Positions 43,782-53,199 are shown, counted from the first letter of the stretch. The stretch is 64,000 nt of DNA from Anoxynatronum sibiricum (GCF_039414295.1 NZ_JBCITM010000005.1:1-64000); one strand, 5' to 3'. Translations and numbers: made by a program. Notes: generated by a model from the sequence alone, not told the origin.

Positions 43782-44927
43782 ATGATTTATTTAGATAATG
43801 CAGCCACCAGCTTTCCAAAACCGCCCGAAGTGATTCAGGCTGTCGTGAATCAGCTGGAGCAAATTGGCGGCAATGCAGGACGGTCTGCCCATCAGGGCGG
43901 GCTGGCGTCCAGTCGTTTGCTTTACGAAACCCGTTGTTCTATCAGCGAATTGATTCATTGCCCGGATCCCCTTCAAATTGTATTCACCCTGAATGCGACG
44001 GAAGCTTTGAACCTGGTCATTCATGGCGTGTTAAACCCGGGTGATCACGTCGTCACCACCTCCATGGAGCACAATTCGGTGCTTCGCCCTCTTAAGACGC
44101 TTGAAGCAGCAGGTATCTCCCACACCATTGTCTGGGGTGATGAAACCGGCGATGTGAAAGTGGAGGACCTCAAAAAAGCCATTAGGCCCAATACCCGCAT
44201 GATTATAGCGACACACTGTTCCAATGTGACGGGCACCCTTCTGCCAATTGAAGCAATGGGGAAAATGGCAAAGGAGCATACCCTTCTTTTTTTAGTGGAC
44301 GCTTCCCAATCCTGCGGCAGTATGCCACTAAGCGTAGAAGCCATGAAGGCAGACTTTCTGGCAGCCCCTGGCCATAAGGCTCTTTTAGGGCCTCAGGGAA
44401 CCGGCTTTTTGTACGTTGGCAAAGATCTTAAAATAAAAACGCTGAAACAGGGCGGTACGGGAAGCAGGTCTGAAGACCTTCTCCAGCCTGAGGTTGCGCC
44501 TGATCGCTACGAAAGCGGCACACAAAATATGCATGGCCTGGCAGGACTGAAGGCCGGCGTCGACTATTTGCTGAAAACTGGAGTGGCAGAAATTCAGCGT
44601 TATGAAACAGAACAGGTCAATCGACTCATGGAAGGATTGTCGGTGATTAAGGGGATCACTCTTTATGGTTCATCAAAAAATAGAGAGCGGGGAAGCGTGG
44701 TTTCCTTTCGTCCGGGAAATCTTGATGTGAATCAGTTTAACTATACCCTGGACAGTTTGTATGGTATCTCCGCCAGATCCGGGTTACATTGTGCGCCACT
44801 GGCACATCAAACCATTGGCACATTTCCTGAGGGCACTCTGCGGTTCAGTCCGGGCTGGCACACCACAGCCGATGACATCGAGGCGGCACTGACAGCCGTC
44901 TCCCAGGTGATGAAACAGTTTTCTTAA
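43782..44927 (+). CDS. Cysteine desulfurase-like class V aminotransferase
   Basis: PLP enzyme of the SufS/NifS-like family, 381 residues, which would take sulfur from cysteine for Fe-S clusters or tRNA thiolation. It starts MIYLDNAATSFPKP, carries the PLP lysine in GHKALLGPQGTGFLYVG and a candidate catalytic Cys in SGLHCAPLAH. The start at 43782 is preceded by GGAG ten bases away; an ATG at 43761 would add seven residues. It belongs to the group seen as stand-alone desulfurase family proteins; no Fe-S scaffold gene is adjacent, so its sulfur acceptor is unknown. Confidence 0.9.
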   Translation: MIYLDNAATSFPKPPEVIQAVVNQLEQIGGNAGRSAHQGGLASSRLLYETRCSISELIHCPDPLQIVFTLNATEALNLVIHGVLNPGDHVVTTSMEHNSVLRPLKTLEAAGISHTIVWGDETGDVKVEDLKKAIRPNTRMIIATHCSNVTGTLLPIEAMGKMAKEHTLLFLVDASQSCGSMPLSVEAMKADFLAAPGHKALLGPQGTGFLYVGKDLKIKTLKQGGTGSRSEDLLQPEVAPDRYESGTQNMHGLAGLKAGVDYLLKTGVAEIQRYETEQVNRLMEGLSVIKGITLYGSSKNRERGSVVSFRPGNLDVNQFNYTLDSLYGISARSGLHCAPLAHQTIGTFPEGTLRFSPGWHTTADDIEAALTAVSQVMKQFS

Positions 44928-45184
44928 GGTGGAGGCCACTCACGGGACGCTTAAAATGAAAAGTGTTTGAGCACAAGAGTACCTGCGGTGGCACTGAATG
45001 ACGATAGATAAAACAAAATACACACAAGCTTTGAGCGCAACTACACCTGTAATGTCACTGAAAAAATACAGACAGAACAAGATAAACATAAGGGATTTGA
45101 TCAATGGCAGCTGCGGATAACTTGTCAGTATGAGAAGCCACTGCCATGGCCAGCGCAATTAGCCTTCAACCTTGCAAGCTGCCT
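44928..45184. repeat. Spacer with two imperfect direct repeats
   Basis: No gene is credible here. Two related blocks of about 33 bases, at 44966-45000 and 45030-45062, share TTTGAGCRCAA, then ACCTG, then CACTGAA at similar distances. Their role is unknown. Confidence 0.45.
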
Positions 45185-45275
45185 GTGGCAGGGTGCACCT
45201 ATAATCGAAAAGACACCTTGAACCTGATCAGGTTCCCGATTTTGCTGAGAATCCCTGAAAACAAGGGTTTCATAG
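45185..45275 (+). other. TPP-riboswitch-like structured leader (degenerate)
   Basis: Upstream of the DUF4446 gene lie GGGTGC (45191-45196) and CTTGAACCTGATCAGGTT (45217-45234), two hallmarks of the thiamine pyrophosphate (THI-box) aptamer. CAGGG (45189-45193) can pair with CCCTG (45253-45257). The CTGAGA element, which should lie between the first two, instead lies after them at 45245-45250, and the P3 arm is missing. It is thus either a decayed riboswitch or an unrelated structured leader. Confidence 0.3.
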
Positions 45276-45288
45276 AAGGAGCGTTTTC

Positions 45289-45807
45289 ATGACGAATTGG
45301 TTTGCCTTACTGGAACAACAAACAGGATTATTCATCACCATCAGCCTCAGCGTTGCAGGCCTGCTGCTGCTGATGGTTTTGGTTCTTTGGATTAATTTGC
45401 TTTCATTTAAAAAGAAGTTCAAGCAACTGATGAAAGGTGCCGCTGGAGAAAATCTGGAAGAGTTATTGAAACAACATGTGGTATTGGTACAAGCCCATCA
45501 GGAACTGGCAGAAGAAAACCGTGTTACCATGAAAATGATCGAAGAAAACCAGCGAAAAAGTGTGCAGTACGTGGGAGTTAAGCGATTTAACGCCTTTGAA
45601 GACGTGGGTAGTCGTCTCAGTTATTCCATTGCTCTTTTGGATGATCATTTGAATGGAGTGGTTTTAACCGGACTTCATGGCCGGTATGAATCAACTACCT
45701 ACGCAAAGGCCATTGACCATGGTCACTCTGAACAGCATTTGTCGGTGGAAGAAATGGATGCCCTCCAAATGGCCCGGGAACAGCAATTAAAGAGGAACAA
45801 GGGATGA
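45289..45807 (+). CDS. DUF4446 family membrane-anchored protein
   Basis: A 172-residue protein with one N-terminal membrane helix (about residues 14-38), a coiled-coil middle and a conserved C-terminal domain with YVGVKRFNAFEDVGSRLSYSIALLDDHLNGVVLTGLHGRYESTTYAKAI. This matches DUF4446, a family often found near parB in Clostridia, function unknown. The ribosome-binding site AAGGAG is present. Its stop overlaps the next gene by four bases. Confidence 0.85.
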   Translation: MTNWFALLEQQTGLFITISLSVAGLLLLMVLVLWINLLSFKKKFKQLMKGAAGENLEELLKQHVVLVQAHQELAEENRVTMKMIEENQRKSVQYVGVKRFNAFEDVGSRLSYSIALLDDHLNGVVLTGLHGRYESTTYAKAIDHGHSEQHLSVEEMDALQMAREQQLKRNKG

Positions 45808-46742
45808 AGCCCTGGGCAGTGCTGGTGAACCCTTCTTCTGGACGCGGAAGGGGCGGTGCCATGGCCGCCCGCATCACGCAGGCATTAAGGGAATCTGGGA
45901 TTGAGTTCCGGTATTTCGAGACAGAAAAAAGCGGTGATGCCACGAGCATCACCGAGGCATTCCCCTTGGGAGGTTATGACCGGCTGCTGGTGGTGGGTGG
46001 CGACGGCACCATCAATGAAGCGGTGAAAGGGCTGCGGGACTTAACCCTGCCACTGGCTCTGTTTCCGGCAGGCACAGGAAACGATGCCGCGCGGTTCGTG
46101 GGCATTCAGGATGAAGCAACAGCTCTGAAAACCGCCTTTCAGGGAGCTCCCCGCAAGATTGACTTGGGATGGGCATCGGGCGATCATTTTGTCAACATTT
46201 ACAGCTTTGGGCTGGATGCTGCTATTGCTACACAGGCGAACCGTTGGAAGCACCTGCTGCCAGGATGGGTTTTATATCCGGCAGCGCTGGTGAAAACCAT
46301 CTTATCCTTTCAACCACCCCGGGTGTCATACACCCTGACAACACCAGCAGGGGAAATCATTCATCGAAAAGAAACCATTCTGCTCATGGCAATCTGTAAC
46401 GGCAGTCATTACGGTGGCGGCATGCAGATTAACCCGGCTGCAAATCCCAGAGACGGTATAATGGAGCTATGTGTGGTCAGAGAAATGCCCCGCTGGAAAT
46501 TATTGCTGCTGTTTCCCACTGTGTATAAGGGAACACACGTTTCTTTTCGGGAAGTAACCATAGAAAAAATAACTTCCATGTCATTTAAAGCAGAAAAACC
46601 AAGCCTGCTGAACCGTGACGGCGAAACCTGGCCAGGGATTGAAGCAGCCATAAGGATAATTCCAGAAGGGTTGACAGTTCTTTGTCCGGTGTCAGAAGGC
46701 ATTTCAACCACCACTGTTTCCAAAGAAACAGGAGGGATGTAG
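45804..46742 (+). CDS. Diacylglycerol/lipid kinase family protein
   Basis: Cytoplasmic lipid kinase of the DagK/YegS/BmrU family, 312 residues. It has VNPSSGRGRG at the start, the ATP-binding VVGGDGTINEAVKG and FPAGTGNDAARFVG. It likely phosphorylates diacylglycerol or a related lipid. ATGA overlap with the DUF4446 gene suggests one operon. The C-terminus is less conserved. Confidence 0.92.
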   Translation: MKPWAVLVNPSSGRGRGGAMAARITQALRESGIEFRYFETEKSGDATSITEAFPLGGYDRLLVVGGDGTINEAVKGLRDLTLPLALFPAGTGNDAARFVGIQDEATALKTAFQGAPRKIDLGWASGDHFVNIYSFGLDAAIATQANRWKHLLPGWVLYPAALVKTILSFQPPRVSYTLTTPAGEIIHRKETILLMAICNGSHYGGGMQINPAANPRDGIMELCVVREMPRWKLLLLFPTVYKGTHVSFREVTIEKITSMSFKAEKPSLLNRDGETWPGIEAAIRIIPEGLTVLCPVSEGISTTTVSKETGGM

Positions 46743-47891
46743 GTGCGAAAACGCCGAGGCCTATCCGGCCTTTTACTCATTTTTATGATCCTTTTGATGA
46801 TCAGCCCCTGGGCAATTCGCTGGATTCAGCGCACCTGGTTATCGCCGGCTTTGTTGTTAAAGCCTGTGCGGGAGGTTGCAATTCCTTACAGCGGTAACCT
46901 GGCGGTACACCCGGGGGGTGAAGGGCTGTACCTGGTGCGCCATGCAGAAGTCAGGTATTTTCACCCACAACAGGACCAAGACTGGGCCTTTGGCACCGAA
47001 ACCCTGGTACCTGTCACCGGAAACAATGAAAATCACCTCTTTCTGATGGAGGCTTCGCCCCGTTACCTGCTGCGAATCAACGAGCAAGGACACATGCTTT
47101 ACCAGCAGGCCGCCAACCGGAACGCTGACAGTATTTTTGCCTGTGATGCCGGATTTTTGTTATTGCAGCATCCGGAAGAAAACCGACTTCTGCCATTTTC
47201 GGTACTTGATTCCGATGGCAGAGTGATGGGCAACATGCTGCTGACCGAGGGAGTGGTGCTTCATGCCAGCATTTCTGGAAGGCATGAACGGGTGCTCATC
47301 AGCGTATTGCGACGTGCAGGAAACACCTTTGAAACAGCTCTCTTAATGTACGATTTACATGGGGTGCTGCAGTCTTCACAAAACCTGCAGGGAAAAGTGG
47401 TGGCAGACCATCTGATCACTGAAGAGGGAGATGTGGTGGTACTCACCACAGAATCCCTGCACCGGTATACCCTTACCATGGAAGAGCGGTGGCAGACACC
47501 GGTGGAACCCTTTTACCTGACTGCCAGAGATAAAACAGGCCATTGGGCGCTGGCTCACAGAGCTGAGATCATGGGAGACATTGCCAATGAAACTGTCAAT
47601 GGAAACAGTGAGGCTGATCCGCCAGAAACCATCATCACATTCATTGACTGGGAGGCCGAAAAAGTCACCTTTTTTGAAGAATCCGCCGCCATCCATGAAT
47701 TAAAAGTGAATGACCGCTTTTTGTTAATGGGACAGCAACGGCGTCTGGCAGTGCTGAACCATGACGGAGAGCTTCTGGATGAAAAGTCTTATCAGGATGA
47801 CGTGGAAGAATTGTTTTTACTTCCCGGACAGCGGGTTGCCGTGTTGCGCCGGGGTCAGATTCATTTTTATCAGCTGCAAACCGGTGACTAA
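46743..47891 (+). CDS. Membrane-anchored beta-propeller-like protein, unknown
   Basis: A 382-residue protein not firmly recognised. An N-terminal basic stretch and one hydrophobic helix (residues 8-28) suggest a membrane anchor with the rest outside the cell. The remainder is beta-rich with repeated short strand patterns (for example FLLLQHPEENRLLPFSVLDSDGRVMGNM, LLMYDLHGVLQSSQNLQGKVV, RLAVLNHDGELLDEKSY), as in WD40/PQQ-like propellers. It may belong to the DUF5711-type proteins. It starts with GTG immediately after the lipid kinase gene and is followed by a CvpA-like gene, so the group probably acts at the cell envelope. Confidence 0.6.
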   Translation: MRKRRGLSGLLLIFMILLMISPWAIRWIQRTWLSPALLLKPVREVAIPYSGNLAVHPGGEGLYLVRHAEVRYFHPQQDQDWAFGTETLVPVTGNNENHLFLMEASPRYLLRINEQGHMLYQQAANRNADSIFACDAGFLLLQHPEENRLLPFSVLDSDGRVMGNMLLTEGVVLHASISGRHERVLISVLRRAGNTFETALLMYDLHGVLQSSQNLQGKVVADHLITEEGDVVVLTTESLHRYTLTMEERWQTPVEPFYLTARDKTGHWALAHRAEIMGDIANETVNGNSEADPPETIITFIDWEAEKVTFFEESAAIHELKVNDRFLLMGQQRRLAVLNHDGELLDEKSYQDDVEELFLLPGQRVAVLRRGQIHFYQLQTGD

Positions 47892-47932
47892 TGGACCACC
47901 CATCACGATCACCGGGCGGGGAGGCGAAAAGA

Positions 47933-48682
47933 ATGGCATTTAACTGGGTGGACGGCGTCATGCTTGCCTTGATGGGATTTAACCTGATCAGAGGCTATCA
48001 GCGAGGGCTGGTACTCACCCTCACAAGTTTGGTCAGCTATTTGGCCGGATGGTTGGCGGCGTTGAAATACAGCGAACAGGTGGCAGCTTACTTCCAGGCG
48101 ACAGCAAGTCTTTACAACCCGCTGTTTCGGTGGGTGTACGATTTTCTGGAGAAACGCAGTGATTTCACACGGGCAACCCATCTGGCCGAAGAGACCATGG
48201 CTGAAAAATGGCTGACGTTGCCCATTCCAGGGATGGCCCGGGATTGGCTTCAACAAACAGATGCCATGACAGATATGGAAGCCGTTGAAGGCTTGGTTCA
48301 GCAAACAGAAGCCTGGTTTTTGCATCAGACAGCAACAGCCATCACCCAAATGGTGGTGTCGCTCATTGCCTTTGTACTGGTTTTTCTGGTGGTGAAACAC
48401 GGGGTGTATCTGTTGGGATTGTTGCTGCACGGGCTGTTTCAACTGCCGGTTCTCAGTGCCTTCAATCGTCTCACGGGTCTTTTGGCAGGTCTGGCGAGGG
48501 GTGTCATCCTTATTTGGCTGATGACCCTGCTCATCACCCCCTGGGTGGCAGCTTCTCCCCAGGGAATGCTGGCAGAGGGACTGCGCCAGTCACAACTACT
48601 GGAACAGTTCCCCTGGATCTCGGTGGTCAAGATGGAAACAGACACCGTAAGCAACCAGATGCAAGGAGCACCCCCGGTGTGA
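47933..48682 (+). CDS. CvpA-like membrane protein
   Basis: A 249-residue protein with four hydrophobic helices. The beginning FNWVDGVMLALMGFNLIRGYQRGLVLTLTSLVSYLAGWLAALKY fits the CvpA/colicin V production family. The start at 47933 has GGGAGG eight bases upstream; an ATG at 47891 overlapping the previous stop is less likely. Function in the family is not established. Confidence 0.78.
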   Translation: MAFNWVDGVMLALMGFNLIRGYQRGLVLTLTSLVSYLAGWLAALKYSEQVAAYFQATASLYNPLFRWVYDFLEKRSDFTRATHLAEETMAEKWLTLPIPGMARDWLQQTDAMTDMEAVEGLVQQTEAWFLHQTATAITQMVVSLIAFVLVFLVVKHGVYLLGLLLHGLFQLPVLSAFNRLTGLLAGLARGVILIWLMTLLITPWVAASPQGMLAEGLRQSQLLEQFPWISVVKMETDTVSNQMQGAPPV

Positions 48683-48878
48683 ACACCTGCTCATCACCTT
48701 CAAAGTTCGCCGACAAAGAAAAATCGCAGAACATCACCATGTCAAAACCTGAAAACCTGAAAAGTATAAAAGCATAGAAGCAGAAAACCAGAAAATGGCA
48801 GACTGGCAGAAAGTAGCATCGTAAATCGTCAAACCATCAAGTTGTTGAATGGCAGGTCGTTAACAAAGGAGGCACTTT

Positions 48879-50915
48879 ATGGCCTATAAAGCCCTATACC
48901 GAAAATGGCGGCCAGAAGTTTTTGAGGAAGTCATTGGTCAGCGACAGGTGATTCGAACCCTGAAAAATCAAATAACCACCGACAGCATCTCCCATGCCTA
49001 TCTATTTTCAGGAATCAGAGGAACAGGCAAGACTTCCACCGCCAAAATCTTTGCCCGCGCCATTAACTGCCTTAACCCGACAAATGGGGATCCCTGCAAT
49101 GTGTGTGAGGTTTGTCGGAGCATTTTGTCAGAGCAGATGATGGATGTGCTGGAAATTGATGCTGCTTCCAATAACGGAGTAGATCATATTCGAGAAATCA
49201 GGGAAAATGTGAAATATCCGCCCGTGAAAAGTCGATATAAAGTGTACATCATCGACGAAGTCCACATGCTCAGCACCGGCGCTTTCAATGCCCTGCTTAA
49301 AACCCTGGAAGAACCACCCGACTACGTAGTGTTTATTCTGGCCACCACCGAACTTCATAAAATTCCGGCCACCGTGCTTTCAAGATGCCTGCGGTTCACC
49401 TTCAAGCCCTTGAGTCTTGAAGAGATCAGGCAGCGGCTGCTCACCATCTGCCGCTCGCTGGGAGTGGATTATGAGGAAGCCGCTGTCACCACCATTGCAC
49501 TGAACGGAGAGGGTGCTCTTCGAGACTCCCTGAGCATTCTTGACCAGTGTCTGGCCTACCACCCGGGAGAACTGCATTATCATCAAGTGGTGGAAGTGCT
49601 GGGAAGCATCAACGAGAACCTCCTGTTTCAGCTGGCAGCACATGTCAGTCAGGGAAAAGCACTGGAAGCACTCCGGCTGGTTCAATCCCTCTATTTGGAA
49701 GGCAAAGATCTGCAACAGCTGGTGACAGACGCCATGAAGCACTACCGGTGGCTCCTGATGGCCTCACTGAATGCCACGGTGGAAGGCTGGGAAACCCTGC
49801 CGGAGGCAACCCGGGAACAGTATTTGGAGCAAAGCCGTTCTTATCAGACAGGCGACTTGACGGTTATCATCCGCCAGTTGGCTGAAACAGAATATATCAT
49901 GAAAAGAAGTGCTCAGCCCCAACTGATGTTGGAAAACAGCCTGATCACCCTCTGTCATCAAATGAAGACGGGAGCACTGGCACAAACCTCCAGGGTAGTT
50001 TCAGAGAATGGAAAGACACCTCGACAGCCAAGAGACCTTCAGGAGACAACCCAAGCGATGGATCAAAAAAACATCACTCAACTGGATCAACGGATTGGTC
50101 GCATTGAAGATTTTCTGAACCGGCTGAAACAGCGAAAAACGTCAGGCACAGCGCCGTCAGCACCGTATTCTCAGCCAAACCACCCATCGACAGCAGGCGT
50201 CTCATCAGAGGCAGCTCCAGGATTAAACGGGAAGGCCGTTGATGAAGCAGGTCATGAGCAAAGAAATTCAGAAAAACAGAAGCCAGATTCTCCGGAAGAT
50301 CAAGAGCTTCAGGTGGAAACACCCGCAGGAACAACGTCAGAAGAAGCAATGCCTGCAGAAGGCAGAAATCCGGAAAAACAGCAGGCATCAATGAAACCTG
50401 TGACGGAAGCAACTGCGACCAACACAGCAGCTGTCAGCAACACAGTAAATGAAGTAACAGTTGTCAGGGAAACAGTCGCAGCATTTGAAGAGACGGGTGA
50501 CGGAGAACCGCCAGCCAGTTGCGGCACCGGTGAGGCAGCACCATTGACCTTCGACATGATCAGACAGATGTGGCCTCATGTGCTTGATCAGATGAGAACC
50601 GATAAAAAAGTTTCCATTCAGGCCATGGTAAGAGAAGCTCAATTGACACAGCTTTCCGGCTGTGAGTTAACACTGACATTTTTGCCGGAACAGACCATTT
50701 TGTGTGAACGTTTGGGAAGGGAAGACATTAAGGATTATTTGGCCACTCTTATTCAGCAAAAAACCGGTCGGCGTCTTCGATTGAAGCTGGAAGTAAAAGA
50801 AGCTGAGCCACAGCATTCATCTTCAGATCAGGTGATTGAAAAGCTGAAACAGGTGGTTCCTGAAGAACTGGTGGAAGTGGTGGAAGATGACCAGGATGAC
50901 CCGGACCTAATGTGA
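48879..50915 (+). CDS. dnaX: DNA polymerase III subunits gamma/tau
   Basis: AAA+ clamp-loader subunit, 678 residues. It has the Walker A GIRGTGKTSTAKIFARAINC, the zinc module CNVCEVCRSI, VYIIDEVHMLS and the SRC motif. The region from about 370 to 560 is a low-complexity Pro/Ser/Thr/Glu linker, followed by a tau-like C-terminal domain and an acidic end. AAAGGAGG precedes the ATG. It heads the dnaX-ebfC-recR group, but a separate promoter lies before ebfC. No SRP RNA gene was found upstream. Confidence 0.97.
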   Translation: MAYKALYRKWRPEVFEEVIGQRQVIRTLKNQITTDSISHAYLFSGIRGTGKTSTAKIFARAINCLNPTNGDPCNVCEVCRSILSEQMMDVLEIDAASNNGVDHIREIRENVKYPPVKSRYKVYIIDEVHMLSTGAFNALLKTLEEPPDYVVFILATTELHKIPATVLSRCLRFTFKPLSLEEIRQRLLTICRSLGVDYEEAAVTTIALNGEGALRDSLSILDQCLAYHPGELHYHQVVEVLGSINENLLFQLAAHVSQGKALEALRLVQSLYLEGKDLQQLVTDAMKHYRWLLMASLNATVEGWETLPEATREQYLEQSRSYQTGDLTVIIRQLAETEYIMKRSAQPQLMLENSLITLCHQMKTGALAQTSRVVSENGKTPRQPRDLQETTQAMDQKNITQLDQRIGRIEDFLNRLKQRKTSGTAPSAPYSQPNHPSTAGVSSEAAPGLNGKAVDEAGHEQRNSEKQKPDSPEDQELQVETPAGTTSEEAMPAEGRNPEKQQASMKPVTEATATNTAAVSNTVNEVTVVRETVAAFEETGDGEPPASCGTGEAAPLTFDMIRQMWPHVLDQMRTDKKVSIQAMVREAQLTQLSGCELTLTFLPEQTILCERLGREDIKDYLATLIQQKTGRRLRLKLEVKEAEPQHSSSDQVIEKLKQVVPEELVEVVEDDQDDPDLM

Positions 50916-51018
50916 GCCCCGGCAGCATGCCGGCATGCATCAATGCGTTGAGCGCCGCACCACCCCTGCATCACTGCTGAAGGACCACCGTACTGCCACT
51001 GCATCACCGGAAAAATTG

Positions 51019-51027
51019 TGGTATAAT
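51019..51027 (+). promoter_or_regulatory. Extended -10 promoter of ebfC-recR
   Basis: TGG directly before TATAAT at 51022-51027; the -35 is weak. It lies about 100 bases upstream of the ebfC start, in the 215-base spacer after dnaX. Confidence 0.6.
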
Positions 51028-51130
51028 AACACAACAGCCACTCTTTTGAGGGCTTACGCCAGCGTTTTTCAGGTGAAAAACAACAATAGTCGTCAACGAT
51101 AATGAAAATCACGACAGGGAGGAAACCAAA

Positions 51131-51472
51131 GTGGGCAAAAAAGGATTTCCCGGCATGGGAGGCATGCCGAATATGAACAACATGATGAAACAGGCACAAA
51201 AAATGCAGAAACAAATGGCAGAAATGCAGGAACAGCTGGAACAGCAAGAATTTGAAGCCAGTGCCGGCGGCGGCGTCATCACCGTCAAAGTCAATGGTAA
51301 AAAAGAGATCATCGACATTCAGATTAAGCCCGAAGCGGTTGATCCTGATGATGTGGAAATGCTGCAGGATCTCATCATGGCAGTTGTGAACGAAGCCATG
51401 CGCATTGCTGACGAAACCGTCTCCCGGGAAATGGGGAAACTCACCGGCGGCATGAATCTGCCGGGTTTTTAG
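51131..51472 (+). CDS. ebfC: Nucleoid-associated protein YbaB/EbfC
   Basis: A 113-residue DNA-binding dimer of the YbaB/EbfC family. It has the Met/Gly-rich start GFPGMGGMPNMNNMMKQAQKMQKQMAEMQ and the core FEASAGGGVITVKVNGKKEIIDIQIKPEAVDPDDVEMLQDLIMAVVNEA. The start codon is GTG with GGGAGG upstream. It lies between dnaX and recR, its classic position. Confidence 0.96.
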   Translation: MGKKGFPGMGGMPNMNNMMKQAQKMQKQMAEMQEQLEQQEFEASAGGGVITVKVNGKKEIIDIQIKPEAVDPDDVEMLQDLIMAVVNEAMRIADETVSREMGKLTGGMNLPGF

Positions 51473-51556
51473 ACGGCGGCGTGAACCCCGTCATTTCGAA
51501 CCGGTTCAGTGCCATTGAGGGCACAGAAACCGCACCATTCCGTGAGGAGATAAGGC

Positions 51557-52156
51557 ATGCACGAATTCACAACCCCCATCGCCAGCCTGATTGAAGCCTT
51601 CAGCAAACTGCCGGGAATCGGCAGAAAGACGGCGCAGCGGCTGGCATTTCATGTGATCAGTATGGAAGGCCGAGAAGTGACACAACTGGCCAGGGCGATT
51701 ATTGAAGCGAAAAAAAACATTCGCTACTGCCAGGTGTGCTGCAATTTCACCGACCATGAGCAATGCACGATTTGCAGGGATACCCGGCGGGATCACAGCA
51801 TCATTTGCGTGGTGGAAGACCCACGGGATGTGGCTGCGCTGGAAAAAACCCGGGAGTATCACGGGTTGTATCATGTGCTCCATGGAGCCATTTCACCATT
51901 GGAGGGCATCGGTCCGGAAGACATCAAAATCAAAGAACTGCTGGCCCGTGTGGCCGAGGAACCGGTGGAAGAAATCATACTTGCCACCAACCCCACCATT
52001 GAAGGGGAAGCCACCGCCATGTACCTGGCCCGGATTTTTAAACCCGCAGGCATCACCGTCTCCCGTATCGGGTACGGAATTCCTGTAGGGGGCGACCTGG
52101 AGTACGTGGATGAAGTAACGTTACTGAAAGCCATGGAAGGACGTAAAAAGCTATGA
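51557..52156 (+). CDS. recR: Recombination protein RecR
   Basis: Part of the RecFOR pathway that loads RecA, 199 residues. It has a helix-hairpin-helix (LPGIGRKTAQRLAFHV), a Cys4 zinc finger (CQVCCNFTDHEQCTIC) and a TOPRIM domain (ICVVEDPRDVAALEKT), then ATNPTIEGEATAMYLA. Its stop overlaps the next start by four bases. Confidence 0.98.
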   Translation: MHEFTTPIASLIEAFSKLPGIGRKTAQRLAFHVISMEGREVTQLARAIIEAKKNIRYCQVCCNFTDHEQCTICRDTRRDHSIICVVEDPRDVAALEKTREYHGLYHVLHGAISPLEGIGPEDIKIKELLARVAEEPVEEIILATNPTIEGEATAMYLARIFKPAGITVSRIGYGIPVGGDLEYVDEVTLLKAMEGRKKL

Positions 52157-53169
52157 AAATCGGTTTAAGAACCGTCAAAACCGGTATTGCTGTGGCGTTG
52201 AGTCTCATGATGGTTCAAATTCTACAGCTTGAGAGCGTTATTTTTGTATCGATTGCCGCCCTCATTGGCATGCAGCCCACGGTTTCAGATTCATGGAAGG
52301 TGGGCGGAAACCGCATTTTGGGAACGGTTGTCGGCACCTTATTTGGACTCATTATGGCGCTGCTCTTGCCTGGCAATTTTTTGCTGGCAGGCGTGGGTGT
52401 GGTGGTACTGATTATCTTCATGAATCAGTTAAAAATACCAGAAGGCATTACCATCAGTTGTGTGGTCTTCATCAGTATTTTTATGAACACACAAAATGAT
52501 ATTCTCCCGTATGCAATCAGTCGTCTGACAGATACGTTTCTGGGGATCGGCATTGCCCTCATGGTGAACTATTTTATTTTACCCCCCAAATACGACCGTC
52601 GAGCCATGTCTGAAATGCGCAAAGACATGACCCGAATACTTACCTGCCAAAACCGGATGCTGGGCATACTTCTTAAGCAGGAACAGGTACCCCTGCCAGA
52701 AGTGGACGCCCAGATTGACGATATTTTGGAAGAACTGAATGCTTCCAAAAAACTGGCAGAAATGCAGGAAAAAGAAGAGAAGCTCAACGTTTACGGCCAG
52801 GTACTCTGCAAAGAAATCAACCTTGTATTACGCATCACCACCGATATGTACCAGCACCTGAAAAACCTCTATGGGCTTCTTGAAAACGGCCTTTCACCCC
52901 ATACCATTAAACCGGTTGAACCGGAACTGCTGGCTCTTTATGATAAGCTGAAGCGGGAAGAAACCCTGTTAAGGGAAGGCAGCCGCCAGCGGGGGGAAAC
53001 CCTGAAAGAACTGATGGAAGATATCGCCAGCCTGAAACGGCGGGTGAAAAGCGAGACGATTTCCCGTCAGTTGGGAGCCGAAGAAATTATTCAGCTGATG
53101 GTGATGGTGTATAATATCGGCGAAATCATTACCAAAATGGAAATGATCACTTCTCAACAGAACACTTGA
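52153..53169 (+). CDS. Aromatic acid exporter-like (FUSC/DUF939) protein
   Basis: A 338-residue protein with a six-helix membrane region in residues 1-140 (start KIGLRTVKTGIAVALSLMMVQIL, with GGNRILGTVVGTLFG) and a soluble helical C-terminal half. This fits the aromatic acid exporter/FUSC family (YgaE_UPF0421 or DUF939). The substrate is unknown. It is translationally coupled to recR. Confidence 0.85.
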   Translation: MKIGLRTVKTGIAVALSLMMVQILQLESVIFVSIAALIGMQPTVSDSWKVGGNRILGTVVGTLFGLIMALLLPGNFLLAGVGVVVLIIFMNQLKIPEGITISCVVFISIFMNTQNDILPYAISRLTDTFLGIGIALMVNYFILPPKYDRRAMSEMRKDMTRILTCQNRMLGILLKQEQVPLPEVDAQIDDILEELNASKKLAEMQEKEEKLNVYGQVLCKEINLVLRITTDMYQHLKNLYGLLENGLSPHTIKPVEPELLALYDKLKREETLLREGSRQRGETLKELMEDIASLKRRVKSETISRQLGAEEIIQLMVMVYNIGEIITKMEMITSQQNT

Positions 53170-53199
53170 AGATGCAAACATATGAATCATATCAAAAGT

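Noticed and set aside
45185..45275. Functional TPP riboswitch
   Set aside because: Motif order is wrong and the pyrimidine-sensor arm is missing, so it is reported only as a look-alike.
48683..48878. SRP RNA or tRNA gene upstream of dnaX
   Set aside because: In several Firmicutes such genes precede dnaX, but the conserved SRP GGAAGG tetraloop domain and a tRNA cloverleaf are absent here.
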